Positions 1 to 6,528 of a DNA stretch of 12,792 nt are shown piece by piece (the stretch's first letter is position 1; each line of letters begins with the position of its first letter). This stretch comes from an uncultured Solobacterium sp. GTDB lineage: Bacteria; Bacillota_I; Bacilli_A; Erysipelotrichales; Erysipelotrichaceae. Under the pieces are notes generated by a model. The model ran no database searches, was not told the origin of the DNA, and saw only the letters and a list, made by a program, of their open reading frames with translations. Position numbers and translations under genes: made by a program. The DNA lies in contig URHY01000065.1 of NCBI GenBank assembly GCA_900547815.1, positions 1 to 12,792 of the forward strand, read 5' to 3'.

Positions 1-48
1 ATAATCATTGATTTAGATTATCAACTATAAGCACGACTGCCTGTCGTA

Positions 49-72
49 CAAAAAAGAGCAATTTTCTTGCTC
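49..72 (-). terminator. Intrinsic terminator after the HTH regulator gene
   Basis: Read on the minus strand, GAGCAA (72-67) pairs with TTGCTC (61-56) around a five-base loop and is followed by a run of T (55-50). It lies 12 bases past the stop of the regulator gene and closes the leftward gene group. Confidence 0.8.
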
Positions 73-83
73 CTAAGTTAATA

Positions 84-701
84 TTATTTAACACTTTCTG
101 CATTACGCAAACGATACAACACACAACTAGTCATAACTGCTAAATATAAAGCTTCACTCATGCCTTGCGTCTGTAGTGTAAGAGGATAATTATCACGTAT
201 TATAAAATCCATGCTCACATTTGTTTGAATGGATATTTTTAATATTTTGTCCACATTGATCTGTCCCTCATCCCAATATTTCGATGTATTTCTTGTCACA
301 TCCATATACTCACCAAATTTGGTTTGTGATAAAGAAAAAATCACTTCTCGTACAAATCGCATACGATCTCCCATATCCGTTTGTAAATTATAATCAAAAT
401 CTTTAATTTTTTTACTTCTCTTTATATCCGTAAACAGTTCAGGATGAACCAATTTTATAATATCTTGAATTTGATTGATTGTTAAACCCTCTAAATTGAT
501 TGGTTGATTATACATTTTGTCAAAGAAAATAGAATCAATCGACTGGTTTTTTTTATCCGCTAGAAGCAAGACAATACGCGCCTGCATACGATCTTTTGAA
601 TGGATTTGTCTTCTAAAATTACGCAAGGACATATGTGCTGCTTGAGCAACTTCTTCTTCTGAAATATGATTATCTTCAATATATTTCACAATTTGTTTCA
701 T
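84..701 (-). CDS. Helix-turn-helix regulator with two HTH-like segments
   Basis: 205 residues, probably a DNA-binding regulator in the cytoplasm. Residues about 3-33 read as an HTH (SEEEVAQAAHMSLRNFRRQI). Residues about 113-170 read as a second, XRE-like HTH (FSLSQTKFGEYMDVTRNTSK, then a helix and NVSMDFII). The linker 50-110 is Lys/Asp rich with no family I recognise. The C-terminus (180-200) is mildly hydrophobic but too short for a confident membrane anchor. The ATG start is supported by GGAGG at 711-715. The gene is last in a leftward group behind an unknown protein and a flavoprotein and is followed by a terminator. A small palindrome sits just upstream of its ribosome site. Regulator identity is fairly secure; targets and ligand are unknown. 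Confidence 0.7.
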   Translation of the reverse strand: MKQIVKYIEDNHISEEEVAQAAHMSLRNFRRQIHSKDRMQARIVLLLADKKNQSIDSIFFDKMYNQPINLEGLTINQIQDIIKLVHPELFTDIKRSKKIKDFDYNLQTDMGDRMRFVREVIFSLSQTKFGEYMDVTRNTSKYWDEGQINVDKILKISIQTNVSMDFIIRDNYPLTLQTQGMSEALYLAVMTSCVLYRLRNAESVK

Positions 702-720
702 AAAAAAACACCTCCACGTT

Positions 721-736
721 AAACATAGAGATGTTT
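721..736. repeat. Short palindrome upstream of the HTH gene
   Basis: AAACAT and ATGTTT are perfect inverted arms around AGAG. They lie five bases upstream of the ribosome site of the HTH gene, in the 86-base gap that separates it from the preceding gene. It could be an autoregulatory operator or a leader hairpin. There is no T-run after it on the minus strand, so it is not a terminator. Confidence 0.3.
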
Positions 737-787
737 GAGTTATTTGTACTCGACCAAAATTTCAAAATCAGTCGATGAAAATATTTT

Positions 788-1378
788 TTAAGCTTTCGTC
801 GTATCGTCACTTTGAATATTCTTAATAATATCCGTTAAATCTGCCTCGTTGATTGCTCCATCATAGAAATCGTTCAACGTTTCAATCAAGCCTTTATCAT
901 CCGGTAAAACCGTTTCAAATACATCTTTCATATGCTCAGCTTCCATACTTGAACCTGCATACTTAACAGTCGCATGAATCAAAGAAGTATAGATGACATT
1001 GACTAACATTAAATGATATTTATTGTTATAACCTTCATTACGATTATCAATCACTGTATTTGCACTAATTAAAGCTGTACCTTGATATTGAGCTAAAGTT
1101 GGAAACTCTAAATAAAGTCCTTTTACCATTTTGTATGTCATTAATTTCAATGCATATACACACGCAAATTGTTCTAAATCGCCTAACATATACAAACGAT
1201 TATCACTATCAAGGACCTTTTTAAAATTAATATCCAATAATCTTGCCAAAACATCACTTATACATTCTAAATTTGTCTTACAAACAACTTCCTGACGACC
1301 ATCTAAATCCGTTGTAATTACGAATAAATCTCCTTCACGATCATAAAATATATTATCTGGATGTCTTAAATTCACCAT
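788..1378 (-). CDS. Uncharacterised 196-residue protein
   Basis: I do not recognise this family. It is a soluble, acidic, mostly helical-looking protein with no signal peptide, no membrane segment and no Cys-rich or nucleotide-binding motif. The N-terminus (NIFYDREGDLFVITTDLDGR) looks like a small beta-hairpin element and the rest is helical, with an acidic tail. The ATG start has a GAGGG ribosome site (about 1385-1389 on the minus strand). Its start lies only 15 bases after the stop of the flavoprotein gene, so the two are almost certainly cotranscribed. The HTH regulator follows after 86 bases. Context suggests a partner or sensor for the flavoprotein or regulator, but nothing in the sequence proves it. 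Confidence 0.6.
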   Translation of the reverse strand: MVNLRHPDNIFYDREGDLFVITTDLDGRQEVVCKTNLECISDVLARLLDINFKKVLDSDNRLYMLGDLEQFACVYALKLMTYKMVKGLYLEFPTLAQYQGTALISANTVIDNRNEGYNNKYHLMLVNVIYTSLIHATVKYAGSSMEAEHMKDVFETVLPDDKGLIETLNDFYDGAINEADLTDIIKNIQSDDTTKA

Positions 1379-1393
1379 ATAAAACCCTCTTTT

Positions 1394-2011
1394 CTAACGA
1401 ATGAAATTCGTGCCTTTTCTTACTTCTTTTTCAGGTAAACCATACGCCTCTTTACCTAAGGCAATACTTCTCATTAAGAAAATCATATTACGAGCTAAAG
1501 CACGCATTGTTTGTTTACCCTCTTCATCTTGATTGGCCTCAAGCGCATTATTTCCATGAATCGAATTCCAATATTGACTCGAAACAACGGGCATACCACT
1601 AATTGTAAAATATTTATTCAATTCATCAAAAGTAGCACTCGCTCCACCTCTTCGACAAGATACAACACTTGCGCCAACTTTCATTGTCTTATCAAAACAA
1701 GTACTATAGAACAAACGATCAAGCACCGCAATCAAAGTTGCATTCGCACTTGCATAATATACTGGACTCGAAATCACTAATCCATCAGCCTCTTTGAATT
1801 TAGGTGCTAATTCATTGACAATATCATCATATACACATTTACCTAATTTCGTACATGCTCCACATGCCGTACACCCACGAATTGCCAAGTTTCCTACTTG
1901 TACAATCTCAGTTTCAATTCCATTTTCTTGAAATATAGCTTCCATTTCACGTAAAGCCAAATCATTTACTCCACTTTCATGTGGGCTTCCATTCAACATT
2001 AAGACTTTCAT
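1394..2011 (-). CDS. Iron-sulfur flavoprotein / NADPH-dependent FMN reductase family
   Basis: 205 residues with a flavodoxin-like fold. The N-terminal strand and phosphate loop (MKVLMLNGSPHESG, 1-14) would hold FMN phosphate. The segment GLVISSPVYYASANA is the typical second FMN-contact region. Between them four cysteines (C47, C50, C53, C59; CX2CX2CX5C) match the compact cluster of the iron-sulfur flavoprotein family, which holds a 4Fe-4S centre next to FMN and passes electrons between carriers. The length suits that family. The ATG start has GGAGG at 2017-2021. It is the first gene of the leftward group and has its own extended -10 promoter. Cofactor binding is well supported by motifs; the physiological electron donor and acceptor are unknown. 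Confidence 0.85.
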   Translation of the reverse strand: MKVLMLNGSPHESGVNDLALREMEAIFQENGIETEIVQVGNLAIRGCTACGACTKLGKCVYDDIVNELAPKFKEADGLVISSPVYYASANATLIAVLDRLFYSTCFDKTMKVGASVVSCRRGGASATFDELNKYFTISGMPVVSSQYWNSIHGNNALEANQDEEGKQTMRALARNMIFLMRSIALGKEAYGLPEKEVRKGTNFIR

Positions 2012-2037
2012 ATTTTCCTCCGAAAAAACCTATCTCT

Positions 2038-2046
2038 ATTTTATCA
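2038..2046 (-). promoter_or_regulatory. Extended -10 promoter of the flavoprotein operon
   Basis: On the minus strand the sequence reads TGATAAAAT (2046-2038), an extended -10 element one base from consensus. The predicted start is near 2031, giving a leader of about 20 bases that contains the GGAGG at 2021-2017. No good -35 is visible at the right distance, as expected for an extended -10 promoter. It lies back to back with the plus-strand promoter at 2059-2067, only 12 bases away. Confidence 0.55.
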
Positions 2047-2058
2047 TTTGCGTCAACA

Positions 2059-2067
2059 TGATAGAAT
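2059..2067 (+). promoter_or_regulatory. Extended -10 promoter predicting a leaderless mRNA
   Basis: TGATAGAAT is an extended -10 element. The usual distance places the first transcribed base at about 2074, directly before the ATG at 2075. No Shine-Dalgarno sequence precedes that ATG, which fits a leaderless message. The 5' end is inferred from the sequence, not mapped. Confidence 0.5.
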
Positions 2068-2074
2068 ATTATTT

Positions 2075-4573
2075 ATGAAACATATAGTAACTGGAATATT
2101 AGCGCATGTTGATGCCGGAAAAACTACGTGCATCGAAAGTATGCTTTATACATCAAAGACAATTCGAAAATTAGGTCGTGTCGACCATCAGGATGCTTAT
2201 CTGGATTATGATAATCAAGAACGAGAAAGAGGCATCACAATTTATTCAAAAGAAGCACATTTTCATTGGAAAGATAGTGAAATCTATTTAATTGATACAC
2301 CAGGCCATGTTGATTTCTCAAGTGAAATGGAAAGAAGTCTTCAAGTATTGGATTTAGCCATTCTATTGATCAATGGTCAAGATGGCATTCAATCTCATAC
2401 TTCAACGATTTGGAAATGTTTAAAACACTACAACATTCCTACATTGATTTTCATCAATAAAATGGATATTAGCTATAAGACAAAAGATGAATTAATGAAA
2501 GATTTAAAAATACATTTCTCTTCTAACTGCATTGATTTTAAATCTGAAGATACTGAAGATGAACTATCTATGTTGAATGAAGATATCATGAACCATTATC
2601 TTGAAACAGAAAAAATTGATTCTTCACTTCTTCAACAAGCCATATTTAAAAGAGAATGCTTCCCTGTATTCTTTGGTTCTGCCTTAAAAATTCAAGGCAT
2701 TGAAGAATTAATGGATGCGATCATCGATTTATCTTTTATTAAAGAATATCCAGAAGAATTTGGTGCACGCGTATATAAGATTTCAAGTGACGAACAAGGA
2801 AATCGTTTAACCCATGTAAAGATTACAGGTGGTATATTAAATGCTAAAGATAAAGTGGGTGCAGATGAAAAAGTAGACCAGATTCGTTTATACAATGGAA
2901 AACAATTTGAAATGGTGCAAACCGCCTATCCAGGCATGATTTGTGCTTTAAAAGGATTAAATAACTATGAAGTTGGTCAAGGTTTAGGCTTTGAATCCGA
3001 TACGACAAAACCACTTTTAAATGCCTATATGAATTATCAATTATTACTTCCAGAAGGTGTAGATGCGCTTACTATGATGCGCTATTGTAGCGTACTAGCT
3101 CAAGAAGATCCACAACTACAAATTGAATATGATGAGCAGACAAAACAAATCTTTTTGCGTTTGATGGGATCAATTCAAATGGAAATTCTCCAAAAAGAAA
3201 TTGAAAGAAGATCCAAAGTCAAAGTTGGATTCACAACAGGTAAAGTTTTATTTAAAGAAACTATCCAAGATACTGTCATTGGCGTAGGTCACTTTGAGCC
3301 TTTAAGACACTATGCCGAAGTCCATTTAAAACTTGAACCATTGCCTAGAGGGAAAGGTCTTGTATTTGAATCCAATTGTTCTAATGATGATTTGGCTTTA
3401 AACTGGCAAAATCTAATTTTGACACATTTAAAAGAAAAACAACACAAAGGTGTTTTAACCGGATCACCTATTACGGATATAAAAATCACTTTAGTGGCAG
3501 GTAAAGCCCATTTAAAACATACAGAAGGTGGAGACTTTAGGCAAGCTACGTATCGTGCTATACGACAAGGTCTAAAAGAAGCAGAGTCCATATTATTAGA
3601 ACCGTATTATAGTTTTGAATTGATGGTTGAAAATCAATACGTTTCAAAAGCCTTATTTGATTTAGAAAACAAGCATTGTACTTTTAAAATCGAAGAGGAC
3701 ATGAACAATCTTGTTCATATCAAAGGAAAAGGGCCCGTACGAGAATTAATGGATTATCAAAAAGACGTCATAGCATACACAAAAGGTAAAGGGCAATTTA
3801 TTTGTGAATTAGAAGACTATCACGAGTGTTTTGATCAAGAAAAAATCGTTGAAGAATCAAATTATGACAGTGAAGCCGATTTAAACAATCCAACTGGATC
3901 TATTTTCTGTGAACATGGAGCTGGATATTTTGTTCCTTGGGATGAAGTTAAAGAGCATATGCATATCCAAATCAAAGAAGCCAATAGTTCTTCTTATACT
4001 TCTTATGTGAAGCATACGGTTCATGAAGAGGAGTTAAAGAAAGTATTTAATTCGCTTGGTGGAAACAACAAGAAAGCTGAAAAGCCAATCAAGAAAAAGG
4101 CAAAAGTAGATTTAAATTTAAATCAGATTCATATTGAAGATAAAAAGCCAGAATGCTTAATGATTGATGGATACAATATGATTTATGACTGGCAAGATCT
4201 AAAAGATATTGCCAAAGTCAATATTGAATCCGCTCGTGACGAATTGATCAATCGAATCTCAAATTACCAAGGCTATAAACGAATCAAAGTGATTTTAGTA
4301 TTTGATGGTTATCGCGTTAAAAATAATACAGGTTCCCATTTCAATCAAGGAAATCTAGATATTATTTATACAAAATACAATCAAACAGCCGATAGTTATA
4401 TTGAAAAAGCTGTACATGATTTAAAGAAAAAATATGAGTTATCCGTTGCGACAAGTGATGGTTTGATTCAAAATGCGATTCTTGCGAATGGCGCCAAAAG
4501 AATCTCGGCTCGCGAACTTGAGATTTCCGTAAAAAACATAAATAAACGTGCACTTTCATACCTAAAGAAGTAG
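2075..4573 (+). CDS. TetM/EF-G-like translational GTPase fused to a Rae1/YacP-type NYN nuclease
   Basis: 832 residues from the ATG at 2075. An in-frame TTG at 2048 is less likely because family members begin about ten residues before the P-loop. GTPase motifs: AHVDAGKT (10-17), RGITI (52-56), DTPGH (74-78), NKMD (128-131). The EF-G/TetM core continues to about residue 590. TetM is about 639 residues. A conserved-looking segment FCEHGAGYFVPWDEV (611-625) and a Lys-rich linker (664-678) follow. Residues 693-832 then match Bacillus Rae1 (YacP), a ribosome-dependent mRNA endonuclease: IDGYNMI (697-703), LVFDGY, TADSYIEK, VATSDG, SARELE. D698 and D773 align with the Rae1 acidic residues D7 and D81. 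The domain IV tip reads AHLKHTEGGDFR, not the YSPVS loop of Tet(M), so tetracycline resistance should not be assumed. I infer a factor that brings a nuclease to the ribosomal A site. Confidence 0.9.
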   Translation: MKHIVTGILAHVDAGKTTCIESMLYTSKTIRKLGRVDHQDAYLDYDNQERERGITIYSKEAHFHWKDSEIYLIDTPGHVDFSSEMERSLQVLDLAILLINGQDGIQSHTSTIWKCLKHYNIPTLIFINKMDISYKTKDELMKDLKIHFSSNCIDFKSEDTEDELSMLNEDIMNHYLETEKIDSSLLQQAIFKRECFPVFFGSALKIQGIEELMDAIIDLSFIKEYPEEFGARVYKISSDEQGNRLTHVKITGGILNAKDKVGADEKVDQIRLYNGKQFEMVQTAYPGMICALKGLNNYEVGQGLGFESDTTKPLLNAYMNYQLLLPEGVDALTMMRYCSVLAQEDPQLQIEYDEQTKQIFLRLMGSIQMEILQKEIERRSKVKVGFTTGKVLFKETIQDTVIGVGHFEPLRHYAEVHLKLEPLPRGKGLVFESNCSNDDLALNWQNLILTHLKEKQHKGVLTGSPITDIKITLVAGKAHLKHTEGGDFRQATYRAIRQGLKEAESILLEPYYSFELMVENQYVSKALFDLENKHCTFKIEEDMNNLVHIKGKGPVRELMDYQKDVIAYTKGKGQFICELEDYHECFDQEKIVEESNYDSEADLNNPTGSIFCEHGAGYFVPWDEVKEHMHIQIKEANSSSYTSYVKHTVHEEELKKVFNSLGGNNKKAEKPIKKKAKVDLNLNQIHIEDKKPECLMIDGYNMIYDWQDLKDIAKVNIESARDELINRISNYQGYKRIKVILVFDGYRVKNNTGSHFNQGNLDIIYTKYNQTADSYIEKAVHDLKKKYELSVATSDGLIQNAILANGAKRISARELEISVKNINKRALSYLKK

Positions 4574-4577
4574 TTTA

Positions 4578-4586
4578 TGTTATAAT
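4578..4586 (+). promoter_or_regulatory. Perfect extended -10 at the left end of the IS remnant
   Basis: TGTTATAAT matches the extended -10 consensus exactly. Transcription would begin near 4593, at the base of the left-end hairpin. It probably served the lost transposase genes or the guide RNA of the element and may now transcribe the truncated ORF. Confidence 0.5.
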
Positions 4587-4587
4587 T

Positions 4588-4635
4588 AAGTGGCGAAAAC
4601 TCCATAGCTTGCTGTGGAGATGAAAGCCACTTTTT
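4588..4635 (+). terminator. Left-end hairpin that also resembles a terminator
   Basis: AAGTGGC (4588-4594) pairs with GCCACTT (4626-4632). Inside, after purine-rich internal loops, is the eight-pair CTTG hairpin at 4600-4619. A run of five T follows the outer stem. The structure can serve as the IS left end and also end the GTPase mRNA 15 bases after its stop codon; IS200 left ends are known to block incoming transcription. Confidence 0.5.
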
Positions 4636-5196
4636 GTGAAGTGGACATACTCAAATCGCTATAAGAAGTTGAGAACGAAACATACAGAACTATGCAGAAT
4701 CAATGCGATCAATCGACATTTAGCCATCCATGAAGATGTAAATGAATTAAGAAACTTAGGGACTATCTTTGTGACAAGGCCAAAGAATGCCAAGAAACTG
4801 CAGAAGAAAGCTAGAACTGGAAAGCGTAAGAAAAGATTTGGAAGATCTATAAAAAATAGATGTCCAGGCTATTTTCAGAGTCAGGCTAAAAGAAAGTTTA
4901 GAATCTATGTTGAAGTGCCAAATGATTATAAGGCAAGTCAATATGATCATACGAGTGATGAATACATTAAGAAATCGTTGTCACAAAGAATGTATAAACT
5001 GCAAGATGGAACAATGGTACAAAGAGATCTATATTCGTCCTTTCTTTTGTACTGCATTGATCTAAATACAAACAAAATCGATAAGAACAAGTGTATTCAT
5101 GAATTTGAGAAACAGTATAAAAATCAAAATGAAACGATTGAATATATCCAAATGAATCAGATCAAAGTCATGAACAGTGGAATTAAGGTAAATTAA
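4636..5196 (+). pseudogene. C-terminal fragment of a TnpB-like (IS605 OrfB) protein
   Basis: 186 residues from a GTG just after the left-end hairpin, with no clear ribosome site. TnpB proteins are usually 350-450 residues, and this one begins between the RuvC-I and RuvC-II motifs. Residues 9-45 resemble the helical stretch before RuvC-II, 48-90 the basic KKLQKKA...KKRFGRSI segment, 99-105 KASQYDH the position where the Zn ribbon starts in ordinary TnpB, and 129-138 QRDLYSSFLL the RuvC-III motif with D131. The Cys pairs of the Zn ribbon are absent, as I recall for a subgroup of these proteins. At the expected RuvC-II glutamate the sequence appears to have R48. Without RuvC-I, and with that change, it should not cleave DNA. 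Family assignment is by recalled motif pattern. Confidence 0.65.
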
Positions 5197-5392
5197 ATAC
5201 ATGTTAAAATGGGAGATTGACTATGCTTCCATGTAGAGATACAGAAAACAATCGCTAATGTGCTAAATGTAGTGCTTGATTGTAGAGTTCACTACTCCAA
5301 CAGAAAGACAGGAATCCAAAGTTTGAAAATAATGTACGATTGCTGCATAATGTTGTCAGTTCAGAACCCTCACTGCTTGCGGTGAGGAGTAG
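5197..5392 (+). ncRNA. Possible omega-RNA (TnpB guide RNA) scaffold remnant
   Basis: TnpB guide RNAs occupy the right end of IS605-type elements and finish with a hairpin and a short GAGTAGTC-like tail, after which flanking DNA acts as guide. This stretch is noncoding, contains a possible stem GTAGTG/CACTAC (5269-5274 with 5290-5295), and ends with the CCTCACTG/CGGTGAGG hairpin followed by AGTAGTC. The guide would then be the sequence from about 5394 on, overlapping the ribosome site of the next gene. Expression and function are unproven, and the partner protein is truncated. Confidence 0.35.
5323..5351 (+). promoter_or_regulatory. Outward promoter in the IS right end
   Basis: TTGAAA (5323-5328) and CATAAT (5346-5351) are separated by 17 bases, each one mismatch from consensus. 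Transcription would start near 5358, run through the right-end hairpin and enter the oxidoreductase gene at 5426. It is the best promoter visible for that gene. Confidence 0.5.
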
Positions 5393-5425
5393 TCAGAATA
5401 GCGAAAAAGATGGAGGAATTTAATT

Positions 5426-6349
5426 ATGACAAGAAAGATTGCCATTATTGGAGCCGGTCCTGCTGGCTATACATTAGCTCAAGAGCTTGTTAAAGCAGAA
5501 AATGAGTATCAAATCGATATTTTCGATAAGGAAGCTGAAATAGGTGGAGCCATTTATACTGGTATTCCTGAATATCGTATGCCAAAAACATTCTTAGAAA
5601 AAGCCTACAATGGACTCGTTGAAGCTGGTGTTAAATTCCATTTTAATACTTTTGTAGATCAAGCTATGTTTAAAGAACTACAATCAGACTATGATTATGT
5701 GGTTGCAGCCATTGGTGCTCAAATTGAAAATACTTTTGGCTTTGAAACAGGTAACGGTGTCGTTGCCGGATTAACACTACTTTATGATTTAAACATCAAC
5801 CACAAACAAGCAGACTTTAAAAAATATAAAAAGGCTATTGTTTGGGGTGGAGGAAATGTCGCAATGGATTGTGCAAGATCTTTAGTTCGTATTATTGATG
5901 ATGTAACAATCGTGTATCGTAGATCTTTACAGGAAATGCCTGCAAGCCCGGCAGAAATCAAAGCATGTGAAAAAGAAGGGGTTAAGATTGCTTTCTTAAA
6001 CAACATCAAAGACATTTTAAAAGATGAAAATGGAAATGTTTGTGGTGTTCAAGTTGCGAAAATGGAACTTGGGGAGATGGATGAATCAGGAAGAGCAAGC
6101 TGTCATGAAGTAAAAGATTCATTATTCACAATGGATTGTGATTTAGTTGCGATGGCTATTGGTCAAAAAGTAGATTTCACACCATTAAATAACGATTTAA
6201 AAGCAACCGATACACACGCATCTTCATTAGAGAATGTATATATTATTGGAGATGCCTTTACAGGACCAAAAACAATTGGTAGTGCTGTAATGGAAGGTAA
6301 AAAGATTGCCAAAGAAATCGAGGCAAAATACAACGAAGGAACGAAATAA
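5426..6349 (+). CDS. GltD-like FAD/NAD(P)-dependent oxidoreductase, Fe-S domain absent
   Basis: 307 residues. The N-terminal dinucleotide fold has IGAGPAG (8-14) for FAD. GIPEYRMPK (46-54) is a hallmark of the glutamate synthase small subunit family. The second Rossmann motif WGGGNVAMDCARS (140-152) binds NAD(P)H, followed by YRRSLQEMPAS (164-174), and IIGDAFTGPKTIGSAVMEGK (273-292) closes the FAD site. GltD is about 450-490 residues and starts with a 4Fe-4S domain of about 130-150 residues, which is absent here. This is therefore a stand-alone flavin module that moves electrons from NAD(P)H to an unknown partner. No glutamate synthase large subunit is nearby. The ATG has GGAGG at 5412-5416. 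A terminator overlaps the stop codon, so the gene is monocistronic, with the IS remnant directly upstream. Confidence 0.85.
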   Translation: MTRKIAIIGAGPAGYTLAQELVKAENEYQIDIFDKEAEIGGAIYTGIPEYRMPKTFLEKAYNGLVEAGVKFHFNTFVDQAMFKELQSDYDYVVAAIGAQIENTFGFETGNGVVAGLTLLYDLNINHKQADFKKYKKAIVWGGGNVAMDCARSLVRIIDDVTIVYRRSLQEMPASPAEIKACEKEGVKIAFLNNIKDILKDENGNVCGVQVAKMELGEMDESGRASCHEVKDSLFTMDCDLVAMAIGQKVDFTPLNNDLKATDTHASSLENVYIIGDAFTGPKTIGSAVMEGKKIAKEIEAKYNEGTK

Positions 6350-6369
6350 TAAAAATCGTTCCTTTTTTT
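6336..6369 (+). terminator. Terminator of the oxidoreductase gene
   Basis: AAGGAACGA (6336-6344) pairs perfectly with TCGTTCCTT (6356-6364), with T-run 6363-6369. The stop codon (6347-6349) lies in the loop. Confidence 0.9.
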
Positions 6370-6400
6370 GTGTTTTAATGTTTTTTTCACATTGACCACT

Positions 6401-6406
6401 TAAAAT
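6401..6406 (+). promoter_or_regulatory. Candidate -10 of the small toxin mRNA
   Basis: TAAAAT followed by AG resembles the TATAATAG of the opposing antisense promoter. The predicted start is near 6413, at the edge of the left inverted-repeat arm. No convincing -35 is seen, so this is tentative. Confidence 0.35.
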
Positions 6407-6413
6407 AGTAATT

Positions 6414-6453
6414 GGAACATACAAGCAGCAAGCATATGTATACTTCTGGGAAT
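6414..6453 (+). repeat. Left arm of the inverted repeat around the toxin locus
   Basis: GGAACATACAA (6414-6424), then ATATGT, then TTCTGGGAAT (6444-6453). The same blocks in the same order occur on the minus strand at 6728-6702. This arm has ten extra bases between the first and second block. The arm would form the 5' end of the toxin mRNA. TCTGGGA (6445-6451) can also pair with TCCCAGA (6481-6487) to fold the leader. Confidence 0.75.
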
Positions 6454-6499
6454 GGATTTATCATTGCATTTTAATGACAATCCCAGAGTGCGTATAAGA

Positions 6500-6521
6500 A
6501 CCTCTGGCATCATTAGGAGGT
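6500..6521 (+). promoter_or_regulatory. Hairpin masking the toxin ribosome site
   Basis: ACCTC (6500-6504) pairs with GAGGT (6517-6521), which is the core of the strong AGGAGGTGG ribosome site for the ATG at 6529. Sequestering the ribosome site in this way is common in type I toxin mRNAs. The stem is only five pairs plus a wobble. Confidence 0.45.
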
Positions 6522-6528
6522 GGTAGTC

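Larger units (their letters stand above)
4578..5395 (+). mobile_element. Internally deleted IS200/IS605-type element
   Basis: The two ends carry matching hairpins, each an eight-base-pair stem with one T-G wobble and a CTTG loop: CTCCATAG/CTGTGGAG at 4600-4619 and CCTCACTG/CGGTGAGG at 5368-5387. Paired subterminal hairpins at left and right ends are the hallmark of elements moved by Y1 transposases of the IS200/IS605 family. Between them lies only the C-terminal part of a TnpB-like gene and about 170 bases of noncoding DNA; tnpA and the first half of tnpB are gone. The exact ends are uncertain by about ten bases. The remnant sits between the GTPase stop codon and the ribosome site of the oxidoreductase gene and disrupts neither. 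It could only move with a transposase supplied in trans. Confidence 0.65.

Noticed and set aside
1..30. Possible end of a rightward gene (IIIDLDYQL then TAA).
   Set aside because: Only nine codons are present, with no family clue and no clear rightward terminator afterwards.
721..736. Palindrome as a terminator of the gene at 788-1378.
   Set aside because: No T-run follows it on the minus strand, and a ribosome site comes next.
2075..4573. Calling this gene a tetracycline resistance determinant.
   Set aside because: The family resemblance is real, but the drug-dislodging loop of Tet(M) is not present and a nuclease domain is attached.
4588..4635. The nested hairpin with purine-rich internal loops as a riboswitch.
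   Set aside because: I recognise no known aptamer, and the matching CTTG hairpin at 5368-5387 explains it better as an IS end.
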